DNA from: Dehalococcoidia bacterium
GTDB lineage: Bacteria; Chloroflexota; Dehalococcoidia; SZUA-161
Assembly: GCA_014874385.1 (NCBI GenBank)
Contig: JACWAE010000088.1
Span: 1 to 39,447, forward strand
Direction of reading: 5' to 3'
DNA: 39,447 bases
A program made the position numbers and the translations under genes. Under the pieces are notes generated by a model, which did not search any database, was not told the DNA's origin, and saw nothing but the letters and a program-made list of their open reading frames with translations. Positions 7,811 to 16,863 of this stretch are shown in pieces (the first letter of the stretch is position 1; each line of letters opens with the position of its first letter).

Positions 7811-7841
7811 TTAGGCAGTCCTAAAGATTAGGCTCGCCTAA
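7811..7841. promoter_or_regulatory. Tandem DtxR-type operators
   Basis: Two palindromes in a row: TTAGGCAGTCCTAA (7811-7824) and TTAGGCTCGCCTAA (7828-7841, perfect). Both have the TTAGG...CCTAA arms of DtxR/IdeR boxes. Centres are 17 bp apart, covering the likely transcription start of the gene that itself encodes a DtxR family protein. Iron-dependent autoregulation of the feo operon follows naturally (inference). Confidence 0.75.
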
Positions 7842-7863
7842 CTTCTCTTCTAAGGAGAATAAA

Positions 7864-8592
7864 ATGAGTAAAAGCACTGAAGAATATCTCGAGGCGCTTT
7901 ATACCCTCACCAAAGACGGCGAGACAGCGAGCACTACGGCGATATCCAAACGTCTCAAGGTAACGCCGGCCAGCGTGACTGAAATGCTGGGGAAGCTGTC
8001 AAATGAGGGCTACGTAAATTACCAGCCATATCAGGGGGTCACTCTCTCCCCCAAGGGCTACAAGATAGGTGAGAAAATGGCTCGAAAACACAGGTTGCTG
8101 GAACGATTTCTGCACGACATGCTCGGAATTGGAAAGAGCATGGTACATGATGAAGCATGTGCCATGGAGCATGCCTTATCTGATGAGACTGCACGAGCTC
8201 TATGTCAGACTTTAAGATACCCTGATAAATGTCCCGATGATGGAAATCCCATTCCGCCATGTGACCTCCAATTCTCCAGTTGTGAAGAATGCCGCAAATG
8301 GAGGGGGGGTAGTTTGGAAAAAGTGGATAGACGAAAGGCAAATATAGTATCAATATCAACGCTAAAGGAACGCGAAGAGGGCAAAATCTCTTTCATAAGG
8401 GGAGACAATAAAGTCCTCAAGAGGCTTCTAGACATGGGTCTAACCCCAGGGACAAAAATAAGAATCTCTAGAATAGCACCGCTCAAAGGACCCGTAGAGA
8501 TCGCGGTGAGGGGGTCAAAACTCGCCCTAGGGGAAGGGATAGCATGCAATGTCTTTGTCGAAACCGCTGTGAATCAACCCCAGGAGAAATAG
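7864..8592 (+). CDS. DtxR family metalloregulator fused to a FeoA domain
   Basis: Winged-helix DNA-binding domain (1-65; TPASVTEMLGKLSNEGYV), metal-binding/dimerisation domain (66-140) and C-terminal SH3-like FeoA domain (about 168-235; MGLTPGTKIRISRIAPLKGPVEIAVRG). Ligand residues typical of DtxR are present: H76, E80, C99, E102, H103. At the position of DtxR Met10/MntR Asp8 there is Glu7, so the ancillary site is non-standard. A cysteine cluster (C123, C133, C140, C143) links the domains and might bind another metal. AAGGAG precedes the ATG. Followed after one base by feoB, so it probably acts as Fe(II)-responsive repressor of its own operon. Confidence 0.9.
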   Translation: MSKSTEEYLEALYTLTKDGETASTTAISKRLKVTPASVTEMLGKLSNEGYVNYQPYQGVTLSPKGYKIGEKMARKHRLLERFLHDMLGIGKSMVHDEACAMEHALSDETARALCQTLRYPDKCPDDGNPIPPCDLQFSSCEECRKWRGGSLEKVDRRKANIVSISTLKEREEGKISFIRGDNKVLKRLLDMGLTPGTKIRISRIAPLKGPVEIAVRGSKLALGEGIACNVFVETAVNQPQEK

Positions 8593-8593
8593 T

Positions 8594-10585
8594 TTGGCCA
8601 TAGGCGGGTCATGTCATAGCACAACGGCCACAAAAAAAGAGAAAAAACCCAGCAACGGAGAGCATATTACTATAGCTTTGGCCGGGAATGCCAATGTCGG
8701 TAAGAGCGTAATCTTCAACCATCTGACAGGCTCACATCAGACGATTGGCAACTGGCCCGGTAAAACCGTGGAAAGGGCCGAAGGTATCCTGCACTTTGAC
8801 GGCTACGATGCCAGTATTATAGACCTCCCCGGAATCTATTCGTTTTCCACCTTCTCCCTCGAAGAACTGGTCACCAGGGAATACATAGCCCGCGAAAAGC
8901 CGAATGCTATCATCAATGTTATCGGCGCTTCCGTCCTCGAGCGAAACCTCTATTTCACACTGCAACTACTGGATATGGATATCCCACTGGTCATCTGCCT
9001 CAACCAGATGGATATAGCTAAGAGCAAGGGTATTACCATCGATGCGGAGAAGCTTGAGACGATACTAGGTGTACCAGTCATACCGACTGTGGCGTCGAGG
9101 GGAAAGGGAATACAGGAGTTGATTAAGAGAGCCCTAGATATCGCCCGGGACGGACATGACACAAGGGGAAACAGGGTCAAATTCAGCGATGCTGTAGAAA
9201 GCAGAATAGAAAAACTAGCTGGAGCAATCGAATCTGAGCAGCTTAATCTAATATATCCTTCCCGCTGGGTCGCTATCAAGTTGCTTGAAGATGATTCGGA
9301 AATTAAGAAACTGGTCAGTTTGAAGTCGGAGAGCGTTGTCCGTACATCCGAGGCAATGGCTAAAGAGGTAGAAGATATCTACAAAGAGTCCTGCTTCTCT
9401 GTGATCGCCTCAGAGCGGTATTCAAAAGCCAGCCAAATTACCGCTGATATCCAGAGGCAAGAGATAGTGAAGGCCAAGTTTTCAGACAGGCTAGACTGGT
9501 TCACCACCCATAAAGTGTTCGGCTACATAACGGCTTTTGTGGTGATAGCCGGCCTGCTGCTCTGGACATTTACAGTGGGGAATTATTTTTCCGGCTGGCT
9601 CTCGCATCTCTTCAGTTTCTTCGAATCCACAAATCCAAAGCTGGCAGGCTCAATTGGCGCTATCCTCTGGAACGGGGCCTTTGGAGGAATAGTGGCTGGG
9701 GTCACCCTGGTAATACCCTTCGTGGTGCCCTTCTATTTCGTGCTGGCCGCAATTGAAGACTCAGGCATCCTCACACGAGTCGCATTTATGTTCGACAATT
9801 TTATGCATAGAATGGGGCTGCATGGTAAAGCTATCATTCCCATGATTCTGGGGTACGGCTGCAATGTCCCCGCCATCTATAGCTGCCGGGTGATGGGGAC
9901 AAGGCGTGAGAAGCTGCTGGCAGCATTTGCCATAACTTTTATACCGTGTACCGCCCGGACCATCATAATTCTGGGACTGGTGGCAGCGTTTGTAAGTATT
10001 AAGTGGGCTTTGGCTCTGTACGCTATTGACCTGGTAATTATATTTGCCCTGGGGCGCGTCGCTCTCAAAGTGGTCCCCGGCAAATCAACCGGGCTGATAA
10101 TGGAGATGCATCAATTTAGAGTCCCATCCTTGAGCGTCGTGGCAAAGCAAACCTGGTCACGGACCAGGCTATTAATCCTCATGGTTTTTCCAATATATGT
10201 GATAGGTAGTGCTGCCGTTCAGGGCCTATATGCTCTCGGCTGGCTCGGGCCAATTAACAATGCCCTTTCACCTGTCACTGTCACGTGGCTCGGTCTCCCC
10301 TTGATCACGGGAATCCTCCTGGTATTTGGACTAATCAGAAAGGAGATGATAGTCCTGGCATTAGTGCCGCTGCTTGGCACGCAGCATTTCAATCTCTTTT
10401 TAACCCAGACACAACTTATTCTACTTGCATTTATAAGCATGCTCTATATTCCCTGCGTGGCGACTATCTCAGCCCTGGTTAAAGAATTCGGGTGGAAGCC
10501 GGCGGCCGCAATATCGATGGCCAATTTGGTTTCCGCGATACTTTTAGGGGGGATCGCCGCAAGGCTGCTTACACTAACATTTTAA
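8594..10585 (+). CDS. feoB: Ferrous iron transporter FeoB
   Basis: Inner-membrane Fe(II) uptake protein. The N-terminal G domain shows G1 GNANVGKS (31-38), G2 Thr58 after PGK, G3 DLPG (77-80) and G4 NQMD (137-140). A helical GDI-like segment runs to about residue 280, then the polytopic membrane part with two Gate regions; the conserved GYGCNVPAI and FIPCTART motifs around the core cysteines are visible. 663 residues is usual. Start is TTG at 8594, supported by AGGAG (8582-8586) at proper distance and one base after the regulator stop. A short N-terminal GGSCHS leader precedes the G domain. FeoA is supplied as the fused domain of the upstream gene. Confidence 0.95.
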   Translation: MAIGGSCHSTTATKKEKKPSNGEHITIALAGNANVGKSVIFNHLTGSHQTIGNWPGKTVERAEGILHFDGYDASIIDLPGIYSFSTFSLEELVTREYIAREKPNAIINVIGASVLERNLYFTLQLLDMDIPLVICLNQMDIAKSKGITIDAEKLETILGVPVIPTVASRGKGIQELIKRALDIARDGHDTRGNRVKFSDAVESRIEKLAGAIESEQLNLIYPSRWVAIKLLEDDSEIKKLVSLKSESVVRTSEAMAKEVEDIYKESCFSVIASERYSKASQITADIQRQEIVKAKFSDRLDWFTTHKVFGYITAFVVIAGLLLWTFTVGNYFSGWLSHLFSFFESTNPKLAGSIGAILWNGAFGGIVAGVTLVIPFVVPFYFVLAAIEDSGILTRVAFMFDNFMHRMGLHGKAIIPMILGYGCNVPAIYSCRVMGTRREKLLAAFAITFIPCTARTIIILGLVAAFVSIKWALALYAIDLVIIFALGRVALKVVPGKSTGLIMEMHQFRVPSLSVVAKQTWSRTRLLILMVFPIYVIGSAAVQGLYALGWLGPINNALSPVTVTWLGLPLITGILLVFGLIRKEMIVLALVPLLGTQHFNLFLTQTQLILLAFISMLYIPCVATISALVKEFGWKPAAAISMANLVSAILLGGIAARLLTLTF

Positions 10586-10646
10586 CCGGCACGCCGGAAT
10601 ATAGATACCTACTCCACACATAGCGCCTGGATACCCCGATCCTGGC

Positions 10647-11264
10647 CTACCTCGGCTTCACTTTTTCCTTGACTCCAGTGAGTATTTCGTCGATCACTCC
10701 ATACTCCAGAGCCTGCTGAGAATTCATATAAAAGTCGCGGTCAGTGTCATGGGCGATCTTCTCCAGAGACTGGCCGGTGTGCTTGACCAGGAGGGAGCGG
10801 ATCACATCCTGCTCCCTCAGTATCTCCTTGGCTATGATAGCTATGTCCGCTGCCTGTCCTTGAGCACCACCCATAGCCTGATGCATGTGGATGGTGGAAT
10901 TAGGCAGAGCATAGCGCTTGCCCTTGGTGCCCGCAGCGAGCAAGACCGTGGCCATGCTGGCTGCCAGCCCCACGCAGATAGTGGATATATCGCAGCGCAC
11001 AAGCTGCATAGTATCGTAGATGGCCAGCCCGGCATTTATCTGGCCGCCGGGGCAATGTATATACAGGCTGATGTCCTTGTCCGGGTCCTCGCGCTCCAGA
11101 AACAGTAGCTGAGCTATTATCACGTTGGCTATCTGGTCGTTGATCGGCAAACCCAGGAAGACAATGCGTTCCTTTAGCAGCAGCGAGTAGATATCCGAGG
11201 AACGCTCTCCACGAGGGGTGCTCTCAGTCACCCAAGGAATGATATTACTCGGTTGATTCTCCAT
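10647..11264 (-). CDS. clpP: ATP-dependent Clp protease, proteolytic subunit
   Basis: Self-compartmentalising serine protease. Catalytic triad S103 (GLAASM), H128 (IHMHQ) and D177 (DTDRD). N-terminal axial loop region with [15 protein letters not shown], handle and oligomerisation segments all present in 205 residues. The start overlaps the tig 3' end by 20 bp, so translation is coupled. No clpX follows; the next gene on the left is the converging feoB, so the ATPase must be encoded elsewhere. Confidence 0.97.
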   Translation of the reverse strand: MENQPSNIIPWVTESTPRGERSSDIYSLLLKERIVFLGLPINDQIANVIIAQLLFLEREDPDKDISLYIHCPGGQINAGLAIYDTMQLVRCDISTICVGLAASMATVLLAAGTKGKRYALPNSTIHMHQAMGGAQGQAADIAIIAKEILREQDVIRSLLVKHTGQSLEKIAHDTDRDFYMNSQQALEYGVIDEILTGVKEKVKPR

Positions 11265-12573
11265 TTTCCTTTCCCCCTTCTTTTTCCTCTAAATGTGTAG
11301 TCTCCTCCACTTTGGTAGCTATATCAGCCAAACGATCGACGATTTTCCTCATATATATATTCCTTCTTAGCGACTCCCTACCGGATTGCGAATTGAAAAA
11401 CTGTCGCACCCCTTCTTCATTATTAGCACCCTGGATCACACGCTCTACCTCCGCGTCGATCTCAGAGGCGACGACCTCAATCTTCTCCACCTCGCCAAGC
11501 TTCTCCAGGACGAGCGAGCGTTTAATAATATCTTCGGCCGTAGGCTTGAGCTCGTTTCTGAACTCCTCCTCAGTCTTTTTCGCGTTCTTAAGATAATTCT
11601 CCAGGCTATCGCGCTCACCGAGATGTTGTTTGCGTTCTTCAATGAGGTCGTCGATCTCATTCTGCACCAGAATATCGGGGTATTCCAGACGAGAAATAGC
11701 AGCCAGAGCCTGAATCGCCTTCTCCTCCAGGCTTCTTCTCTCCATTCGTTCCTTATCGGACTTAATGTCGGAGAAAACCCTGTCCCTGAGAGCACCAACG
11801 GTTTCTATACCACGACCGAGGCTTTTGGCGAATTCGTCATCCAGGTCAGGAAGGTTCTTCTGCTTAATCTCGTTGACCCGCACCTTGAAACTGCAATCTT
11901 CACCGGCGAGTTCTCCGAACTCCTGGGGCAATTTCAAGGTGAACGCCCTCTCCTCTTCTTTCTTCGCCCCCTCAAGTTGCTCAGAAAAGCCAGGCAGTGA
12001 CGAAGAGTCTCCAGGCGATAGAACATACCACCCGCCTTTCTCATTGATGACAGGCTTGCCTTGTGCATTGCCCTCAGCATCGATATTCAGCAAATCCCCG
12101 GATTTCGCCTCTCGCTCGACAGGCTCCCAGGTTGCCCGCATTTGCCGGAGCTTTTCCATGGTCTCAGCTACCTCTTCGTCGGTAACCACTACCGTATCGG
12201 GAGTGAACTTAATCTCATGATAGTCGCCCAGCTCTACAGTCGGCCGCACCGGGACAGTGGCCTTAAATGACAGCGGCTCGACCTGAATGACTTCGACTTT
12301 GGGCCGAGCTATAGCGTCCACCTTGTGCTCTTCCAGAGCCTTATCATAGGTCTCCGCCATCAAGAGATTGGCAGCCTCTTCGACCAGAGCGTCCCTGCCC
12401 AAATATCTCTCCAACATAGGACGAGGTGCCTTACCTTTGCGGAAGCCGGGAACCGCTGTTTTCGCCACAAGACGGTGGTAGGCCTTGTCAAGAGACCTGT
12501 CCATCTCTTCCTTATCCGCCTCAATAGTAAGGACTACCTGACTACCCTGGATTTTCTCTGTCGATACTTTCAT
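11245..12573 (-). CDS. tig: Trigger factor
   Basis: Ribosome-associated chaperone. The N-terminal ribosome-binding domain carries the signature [17 protein letters not shown] (43-59); the FKBP-like prolyl isomerase domain lies at about 150-235 and is divergent; the long helical C-terminal domain follows. 442 residues is normal. The ATG at 12573 lies only 9 bases after a TATAAT box (12583-12588, minus strand) that has TTCACT at 17-bp spacing, so the transcript should have almost no leader and the GGAG just before the ATG may not be transcribed. Confidence 0.95.
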   Translation of the reverse strand: MKVSTEKIQGSQVVLTIEADKEEMDRSLDKAYHRLVAKTAVPGFRKGKAPRPMLERYLGRDALVEEAANLLMAETYDKALEEHKVDAIARPKVEVIQVEPLSFKATVPVRPTVELGDYHEIKFTPDTVVVTDEEVAETMEKLRQMRATWEPVEREAKSGDLLNIDAEGNAQGKPVINEKGGWYVLSPGDSSSLPGFSEQLEGAKKEEERAFTLKLPQEFGELAGEDCSFKVRVNEIKQKNLPDLDDEFAKSLGRGIETVGALRDRVFSDIKSDKERMERRSLEEKAIQALAAISRLEYPDILVQNEIDDLIEERKQHLGERDSLENYLKNAKKTEEEFRNELKPTAEDIIKRSLVLEKLGEVEKIEVVASEIDAEVERVIQGANNEEGVRQFFNSQSGRESLRRNIYMRKIVDRLADIATKVEETTHLEEKEGGKENGESTE

Positions 12574-12582
12574 CTTATCTCC

Positions 12583-12611
12583 ATTATACTACGAGCAGGC
12601 CTCACAGTGAA
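12583..12611 (-). promoter_or_regulatory. Promoter of tig-clpP, near-leaderless
   Basis: Minus strand: -35 TTCACT (12606-12611), 17-base spacer, -10 TATAAT (12583-12588). The ATG is at 12573, nine bases past the -10 box, so transcription would start within about 0-4 bases of the codon. Confidence 0.6.
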
Positions 12612-12646
12612 TAACGCGGGCCCAGCTCGTTCTCTAGGCGAACCCA

Positions 12647-14464
12647 TCAACTCTCATCGAGAAGCTTAAGGTGCAACTCTCGAAGCTGCGCTGTGGAAAC
12701 AGGCGAGGGGGAATCAAACATGAGATCCACAGCGTTTTGATTCTTGGGGAAGGCGATAACCTCCCTGATATTGCTCTCTCCGGTGAGCAGCATCATCAGC
12801 CGGTCGATCCCCGGGGCTATGCCGCCATGCGGCGGGGCGCCGCTCTCAAGGGCTTCCAGCAGATGCTCGAACCTAGCCTCGGTCTCCTCTTTGCTATAGC
12901 CTAAAATCCCGAATATCTTCTCCTGCAGCTCTCGGTTGTGAATCCTGATCGAACCGCTGGAGATCTCGGAACCATTGCACACGAAATCATAGTGTCTGGC
13001 GCGCACCTTCCCTGGCTCAGTATCGAGCAGCAGTATATCCTCGGGATGAGGAGAGGTAAAAGGATGGTGCATTGAGTCCCAGCGCTTCTCCTCCTCATTC
13101 CAGTCGAACAAAGGGAAATCCTGAATGAAAGCGAAGGCCAAAAGCTTGGGGTCTGCCAGCTTCAGGCGCTGCGACATCTCGGAGCGCAGCGCGCTCAGCA
13201 CGGCATCCACTATCTTAGGCTTATCGGCAACGATGAGCAGAAGGTCTCCCATATTAGCTTTCAGCCGCCTAGCCATCTCCACTACCTGTTCTCTGGTCAG
13301 GAACTTGGCAACGATAGAGCGAACCCTGTCAGTAGTCAGGTCGGCAATTTTCTGCTCGGGCTTCCCGTCCAACGCCATGGTGATGAGTCCTTTAGCACCG
13401 CGGCTGCGGACGAATTCGGTGAGCTCGCCAAGCTGGCTGCGCGAGTAAACAGCGCAGTTCGGGGCAGCGAACCCTTTTATCCCGCCCCCCTCAGCTAGCA
13501 CGGTGCGAAAAACAGAGAACTCGCTGCCAGCGAAAATGTCCGAGAGGTCAGCCATCTCCAGGCCAAACCTCAAATCAGGCTTGTCGCTGCCATACCTCTC
13601 CATGACCTCAGCCCAAGAGAGGCGAGGGAAGGGCTTAATCAACTTGAACTGAGGGGTCACCGTCTCCACCAGTGAGGTGAACAGCTCCTCCATCAAATTC
13701 AAGACGTCATCTTCATCGACAAAACTCATCTCGAGGTCGAGCTGAGTAAACTCAGGCTGGCGGTCAGCCCTCAAGTCCTCATCACGGAAACAGCGAGCTA
13801 TCTGGAAATACTTATCGTATCCTGCCACCATAAGCAACTGCTTCAGTTGCTGTGGTGATTGGGGTAGGGCGTAGAACTTGCCGGGGTATATTCGGCTGGG
13901 CACCAGATAGTCCCGCGCCCCCTCGGGAGTGCTCTTGATCATGATAGGGGTCTCTATCTCGAGGAACCCTTTAGCATCGAGGAAGTCGCGCATAAACTTG
14001 ACTACTCTGTGGCGCAGGATAAGGTTGCGCTGCATCCGTTCACGCCTGAGATCCAGGTAGCGGTATTTAAGACGGAGGGCCTCATCCACTTCAACTTCTT
14101 CATTTATGTAAAATGGTGGCGTCTTCGCCTTGTTGAGTAATTCGGCCTCCTCTACGATAAGCTCGACCTCGCCCGTGGGCAGCTTGGGGTTCTCCGTGCC
14201 CTTGGGGCGGGGCTGCACCTTGCCTTTCACTCTCACTACATACTCACTTCGTAGCTCTACAGCGATCGAGTGCGCCTTGTCCGATACCTCAGGGTTGAAA
14301 ACGGTCTGGACGATTCCCTCTCTATCTCGCAGGTCGATGAAAATCAATTTCCCATGGTCGCGCCGTCGGTTGACCCAGCCAGCGATAGTCACCACCTGGC
14401 CGACATGTTCCCTGCGTAATTCACCGCAGTAATGCGTTCTCAATGCAGTCTTCGATTTAGCCAT
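12647..14464 (-). CDS. aspS: Aspartyl-tRNA synthetase
   Basis: Class IIb synthetase charging tRNA with aspartate. From ATG 14464 it has 605 residues: OB-fold anticodon-binding domain (1-110), catalytic core with motif 2 ([21 protein letters not shown], shortened here) and motif 3 ([13 protein letters not shown]), and the inserted GAD domain typical of bacterial AspRS. The RRRDHG motif has His37 where strictly discriminating enzymes usually have Leu; His there is found in non-discriminating AspRS that also charge tRNA-Asn. Start chosen since the homologous N-terminus begins [14 protein letters not shown] and a TATAAT box lies just before it; the frame is also open upstream to 14500 through the promoter. 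Confidence 0.95.
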   Translation of the reverse strand: MAKSKTALRTHYCGELRREHVGQVVTIAGWVNRRRDHGKLIFIDLRDREGIVQTVFNPEVSDKAHSIAVELRSEYVVRVKGKVQPRPKGTENPKLPTGEVELIVEEAELLNKAKTPPFYINEEVEVDEALRLKYRYLDLRRERMQRNLILRHRVVKFMRDFLDAKGFLEIETPIMIKSTPEGARDYLVPSRIYPGKFYALPQSPQQLKQLLMVAGYDKYFQIARCFRDEDLRADRQPEFTQLDLEMSFVDEDDVLNLMEELFTSLVETVTPQFKLIKPFPRLSWAEVMERYGSDKPDLRFGLEMADLSDIFAGSEFSVFRTVLAEGGGIKGFAAPNCAVYSRSQLGELTEFVRSRGAKGLITMALDGKPEQKIADLTTDRVRSIVAKFLTREQVVEMARRLKANMGDLLLIVADKPKIVDAVLSALRSEMSQRLKLADPKLLAFAFIQDFPLFDWNEEEKRWDSMHHPFTSPHPEDILLLDTEPGKVRARHYDFVCNGSEISSGSIRIHNRELQEKIFGILGYSKEETEARFEHLLEALESGAPPHGGIAPGIDRLMMLLTGESNIREVIAFPKNQNAVDLMFDSPSPVSTAQLRELHLKLLDES

Positions 14465-14471
14465 AGGCCAG

Positions 14472-14500
14472 ATTATATCTGAAAGACATCGCGGTTTCAA
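14472..14500 (-). promoter_or_regulatory. Promoter of aspS, leaderless
   Basis: Minus strand: -35 TTGAAA (14495-14500), exactly 17 bases, -10 TATAAT (14472-14477), then seven bases and the ATG at 14464. The transcription start predicted from the -10 box coincides with the A of the ATG, and no ribosome binding site is present. Confidence 0.75.
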
Positions 14501-14565
14501 TCTGTTGACTTACCCGCCATCCCAATGATACCCTTAATTCATTAAAGTAATGAGAAAGGGTTGAG

Positions 14566-15522
14566 ATGTTCAAAACCAGGCTGACTGAGCTGTTGGGTGT
14601 GAAATATCCTATCATCGGCGGGGCAATGGCTTACCTGAGCGGTGGCAGGCTGGCAGCAGCAGTCTCCAATGCCGGAGGATTCGGGCTTATCTCTGCGGTT
14701 ACCTTCTCACGAGAGGAGCTACAGAGTGAAATCCGCCTCTGCCGCAGCCTCACCAAGAAGCCCTTCGGTGTCAATATCGCACTTATCCACCGTGACCCCC
14801 GAAAGATAGAGCAGGACATGAATGTGGTCATTGAAGAGGGTGTCAGGGTTATTGAGACCGCTGCCCTCAGCCCTGAGCAATTTGTAGCAAGACTCAAGAA
14901 GAAAGGGGTGACAGTGTTGCACAAGTGTGCCGCCGTAAGGCACGCCCAGACGGCAGAGCGAATCGGTGTCGATGCCGTCACTCTGGTAGGTTATGATGCC
15001 GCAGGTCACACTGGCCTCGATGACCTGCCCCTTTCCATCATGATACCTCTGGCAGTGGACTCGCTGAAAATACCTGTGATAGCAGCAGGCGGAGTTGGCG
15101 ATGGACGAGGCTTCGTAGCCGCTCTGGCTCTGGGCGCAAGCGGCGTTCAGATGGGCACACGGCTCATGGCGTCCAAGGAGTGCCCTGCCTGCGACAAATT
15201 TAAGAACTGGTTAATTCAGACTGAGGCAACCGACACTATCCACATAGAGCGTTCCATGAACAGAGCTTACAGGGTACGGAGGAACGAGGCAACGCAAAAG
15301 GTGCTCGAGATGGAAAAACAGGGCTGCAACGTCTTCGACATTCTGCCCTATATAGGCGGCGAAGCTCTGCAAAAGGTGATTTTCGAAGGCGATGTGAATG
15401 CAGGGGTCGTTGCCTGCGGGCCAGTGGCTGGCTTGATTAACGACGTACCATCCGTCAAGCAGATTATCGACCGCATGGTAAAGCAAGGCCAGAATATTGT
15501 GAAACGCCTGCACGATAGCTAG
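14566..15522 (+). CDS. Nitronate monooxygenase / FabK-like FMN enzyme
   Basis: TIM-barrel flavoprotein of the 2-nitropropane dioxygenase/enoyl-ACP reductase II family. Seen: N-terminal LLGVKYPIIGGAMAYLSG, the GYDAAGHTG segment aligned with the catalytic/FMN phosphate region, VIAAGGVGDGRGFVAALALGA (FMN phosphate loop, shortened) and QMGTRLMASKEC. 318 residues is typical. The family acts on nitronates or on enoyl-ACP; substrate is not decided by sequence. Two CxxC-like cysteines (CPAC) occur after the FMN loop. It is divergent from aspS with a 101-bp gap; GAAAGGG precedes the ATG. Confidence 0.8.
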   Translation: MFKTRLTELLGVKYPIIGGAMAYLSGGRLAAAVSNAGGFGLISAVTFSREELQSEIRLCRSLTKKPFGVNIALIHRDPRKIEQDMNVVIEEGVRVIETAALSPEQFVARLKKKGVTVLHKCAAVRHAQTAERIGVDAVTLVGYDAAGHTGLDDLPLSIMIPLAVDSLKIPVIAAGGVGDGRGFVAALALGASGVQMGTRLMASKECPACDKFKNWLIQTEATDTIHIERSMNRAYRVRRNEATQKVLEMEKQGCNVFDILPYIGGEALQKVIFEGDVNAGVVACGPVAGLINDVPSVKQIIDRMVKQGQNIVKRLHDS

Positions 15523-15526
15523 CCTC

Positions 15527-15555
15527 AGGGGCATCCGCCAGAGGCGGATGCCCCT
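15527..15555. terminator. Long perfect hairpin after the FabK-like gene
   Basis: A 13-bp perfect stem (AGGGGCATCCGCC with its complement) and a three-base AGA loop start 4 bases after the stop codon. No T tract follows, so it is a factor-dependent terminator or mRNA-stabilising element, or another dispersed palindrome like those at 32.8-33.2 kb. Confidence 0.5.
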
Positions 15556-15640
15556 CACTGTATTACACCCCGTAAAAGTTGCTAACTTCCGAAAATCCGC
15601 TAAAATGTAATTTATTATCTCTTAAGAGACTTTTTAAAAC

Positions 15641-15690
15641 GTAGTTGCCCAATTCATCGGGTTTCTTCGCCTGATAAATCAGGCAACTAC
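15641..15690. repeat. REP-like inverted pair (BIME type)
   Basis: Fifty bases bounded by GTAGTTGCC and GGCAACTAC. Each strand begins with GTAG followed by its own hairpin: CCCAATTCATCGGG on the + strand and GCCTGAT/ATCAGGC on the minus strand. Two GTAG-footed hairpins in opposite orientation are the architecture of bacterial interspersed mosaic elements. It lies within the leader of the acyl-CoA dehydrogenase gene. Confidence 0.65.
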
Positions 15691-15783
15691 AAAAAACCAT
15701 CCGAAGGAGAGCTACCTTGGAGCGAACAGCAGAAGCTCATCAAGAGCATAGCTCGCAGGATTGCCGAGGAAAGGATACTCCCC

Positions 15784-16863
15784 GTGCGCGCCGAGCTGGA
15801 CGAGAAAGAGCAGTTCCCCTGGGAGCTAATCAAAGACATCGCCAACGCCGACCTGTTCAGAATCTTCATTCCAGAGCAGTACGAGGGCATGGGAGAAGGA
15901 AGTTTTGCCCTCTGCATCGCTGTTGAGGAGTTGGCCCGCGCCTGCGCCGGCGTGGCACTCACCTACGCCGCCGATGCTTTGGGGGCTTTCCCGATACTAC
16001 TTTATGCCAGCGAAAAACAGAAGCAGCAGTATCTCCCGGCTATAGCCAGCGGGGCCAGGCTCACCGCCTTCGGGCTGACAGAGTCCGGGGCCGGCAGTGA
16101 CGCCGGAGCTATAAAGACAATGGCCAAACGGGATGGCGATGGCTATGTGCTCAACGGCACCAAGCAGTTCATCACCAATGGCGGCGAGGCTGAGATATAC
16201 ACCATAATTGCGCTCACCGACCCGACCAAAGGAGCCCGCGGTGCCAGCGCCTTCATCGTGGAGAAAGACACCCCCGGATTCACCTTCGGCAAGAAAGAGA
16301 AAAAGATGGGCATTCGCTGCTCCGCCACCAGAGAGCTTGTCTTCCACAATTGCCGTGTTCCCAGGGAGAACCTGCTGGGCAAAGAGGGCCTGGGCTTTAT
16401 TGTAACTATGAAGACGCTGGACTCCTCGCGACCGGGAGTCGGCGCGCTGGCAATCGGGCTCGCCCAAGGGGCGCTGGAGGCAGCAGTAGCCTACTCTCGG
16501 CAGCGTGTCCAGTTCGGCCACCCTGTCTCAGCTATACAGGCAGTCCAGCACATGCTGGCGAATATGGATATGGAACTGGAGGCAGCCCGGGCGCTGGTCT
16601 ACGCTACAGCCAAGACTATAGACAGCGGAGCGAAAAACTTCACCGAGGAAGGCGCTATGACCAAGGTTTTCGCCACAGACATGGCGATGAAGGTTACCAC
16701 CGATGCCGTGCAGGTATTCGGCGGCGTGGGCTACATGCGCGACTACCCGGTGGAGAAGATGATGCGCGACGCCAAGATAAACCAGATTTATGAGGGCACT
16801 AATCAGGTGCTCAGAAATGTCATCGCCCTTGAGCTATTGAGAAGGAAAGGGCTGCGGGAATGA
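15784..16863 (+). CDS. Acyl-CoA dehydrogenase
   Basis: FAD enzyme that forms the trans-2 double bond of acyl-CoA. Domains: N-terminal helical (to ~95 as annotated), beta domain with FGLTESGAGSDAGAI and FITNGG, and C-terminal helical domain with the catalytic Glu in QIYEGTNQVLRN, placed as in medium/short-chain enzymes. Coordinates start at the first in-frame start codon, GTG 15784 (359 residues), but the homologous N-terminus begins earlier: the same frame reads SEQQKLIKSIARRIAEERIL from about 15721. A ribosome binding site (AAGGAG, 15704-15709) points to TTG 15717, which is one base out of frame. Start frameshift or sequence error is likely. Overlaps etfB by ATGA. Confidence 0.9.
   Translation: MRAELDEKEQFPWELIKDIANADLFRIFIPEQYEGMGEGSFALCIAVEELARACAGVALTYAADALGAFPILLYASEKQKQQYLPAIASGARLTAFGLTESGAGSDAGAIKTMAKRDGDGYVLNGTKQFITNGGEAEIYTIIALTDPTKGARGASAFIVEKDTPGFTFGKKEKKMGIRCSATRELVFHNCRVPRENLLGKEGLGFIVTMKTLDSSRPGVGALAIGLAQGALEAAVAYSRQRVQFGHPVSAIQAVQHMLANMDMELEAARALVYATAKTIDSGAKNFTEEGAMTKVFATDMAMKVTTDAVQVFGGVGYMRDYPVEKMMRDAKINQIYEGTNQVLRNVIALELLRRKGLRE

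Noticed and set aside
10586..10646. CCGGC/GCCGG hairpin between feoB and clpP as terminator
   Set aside because: Loop would be only two bases and no T tract follows; too weak to annotate.
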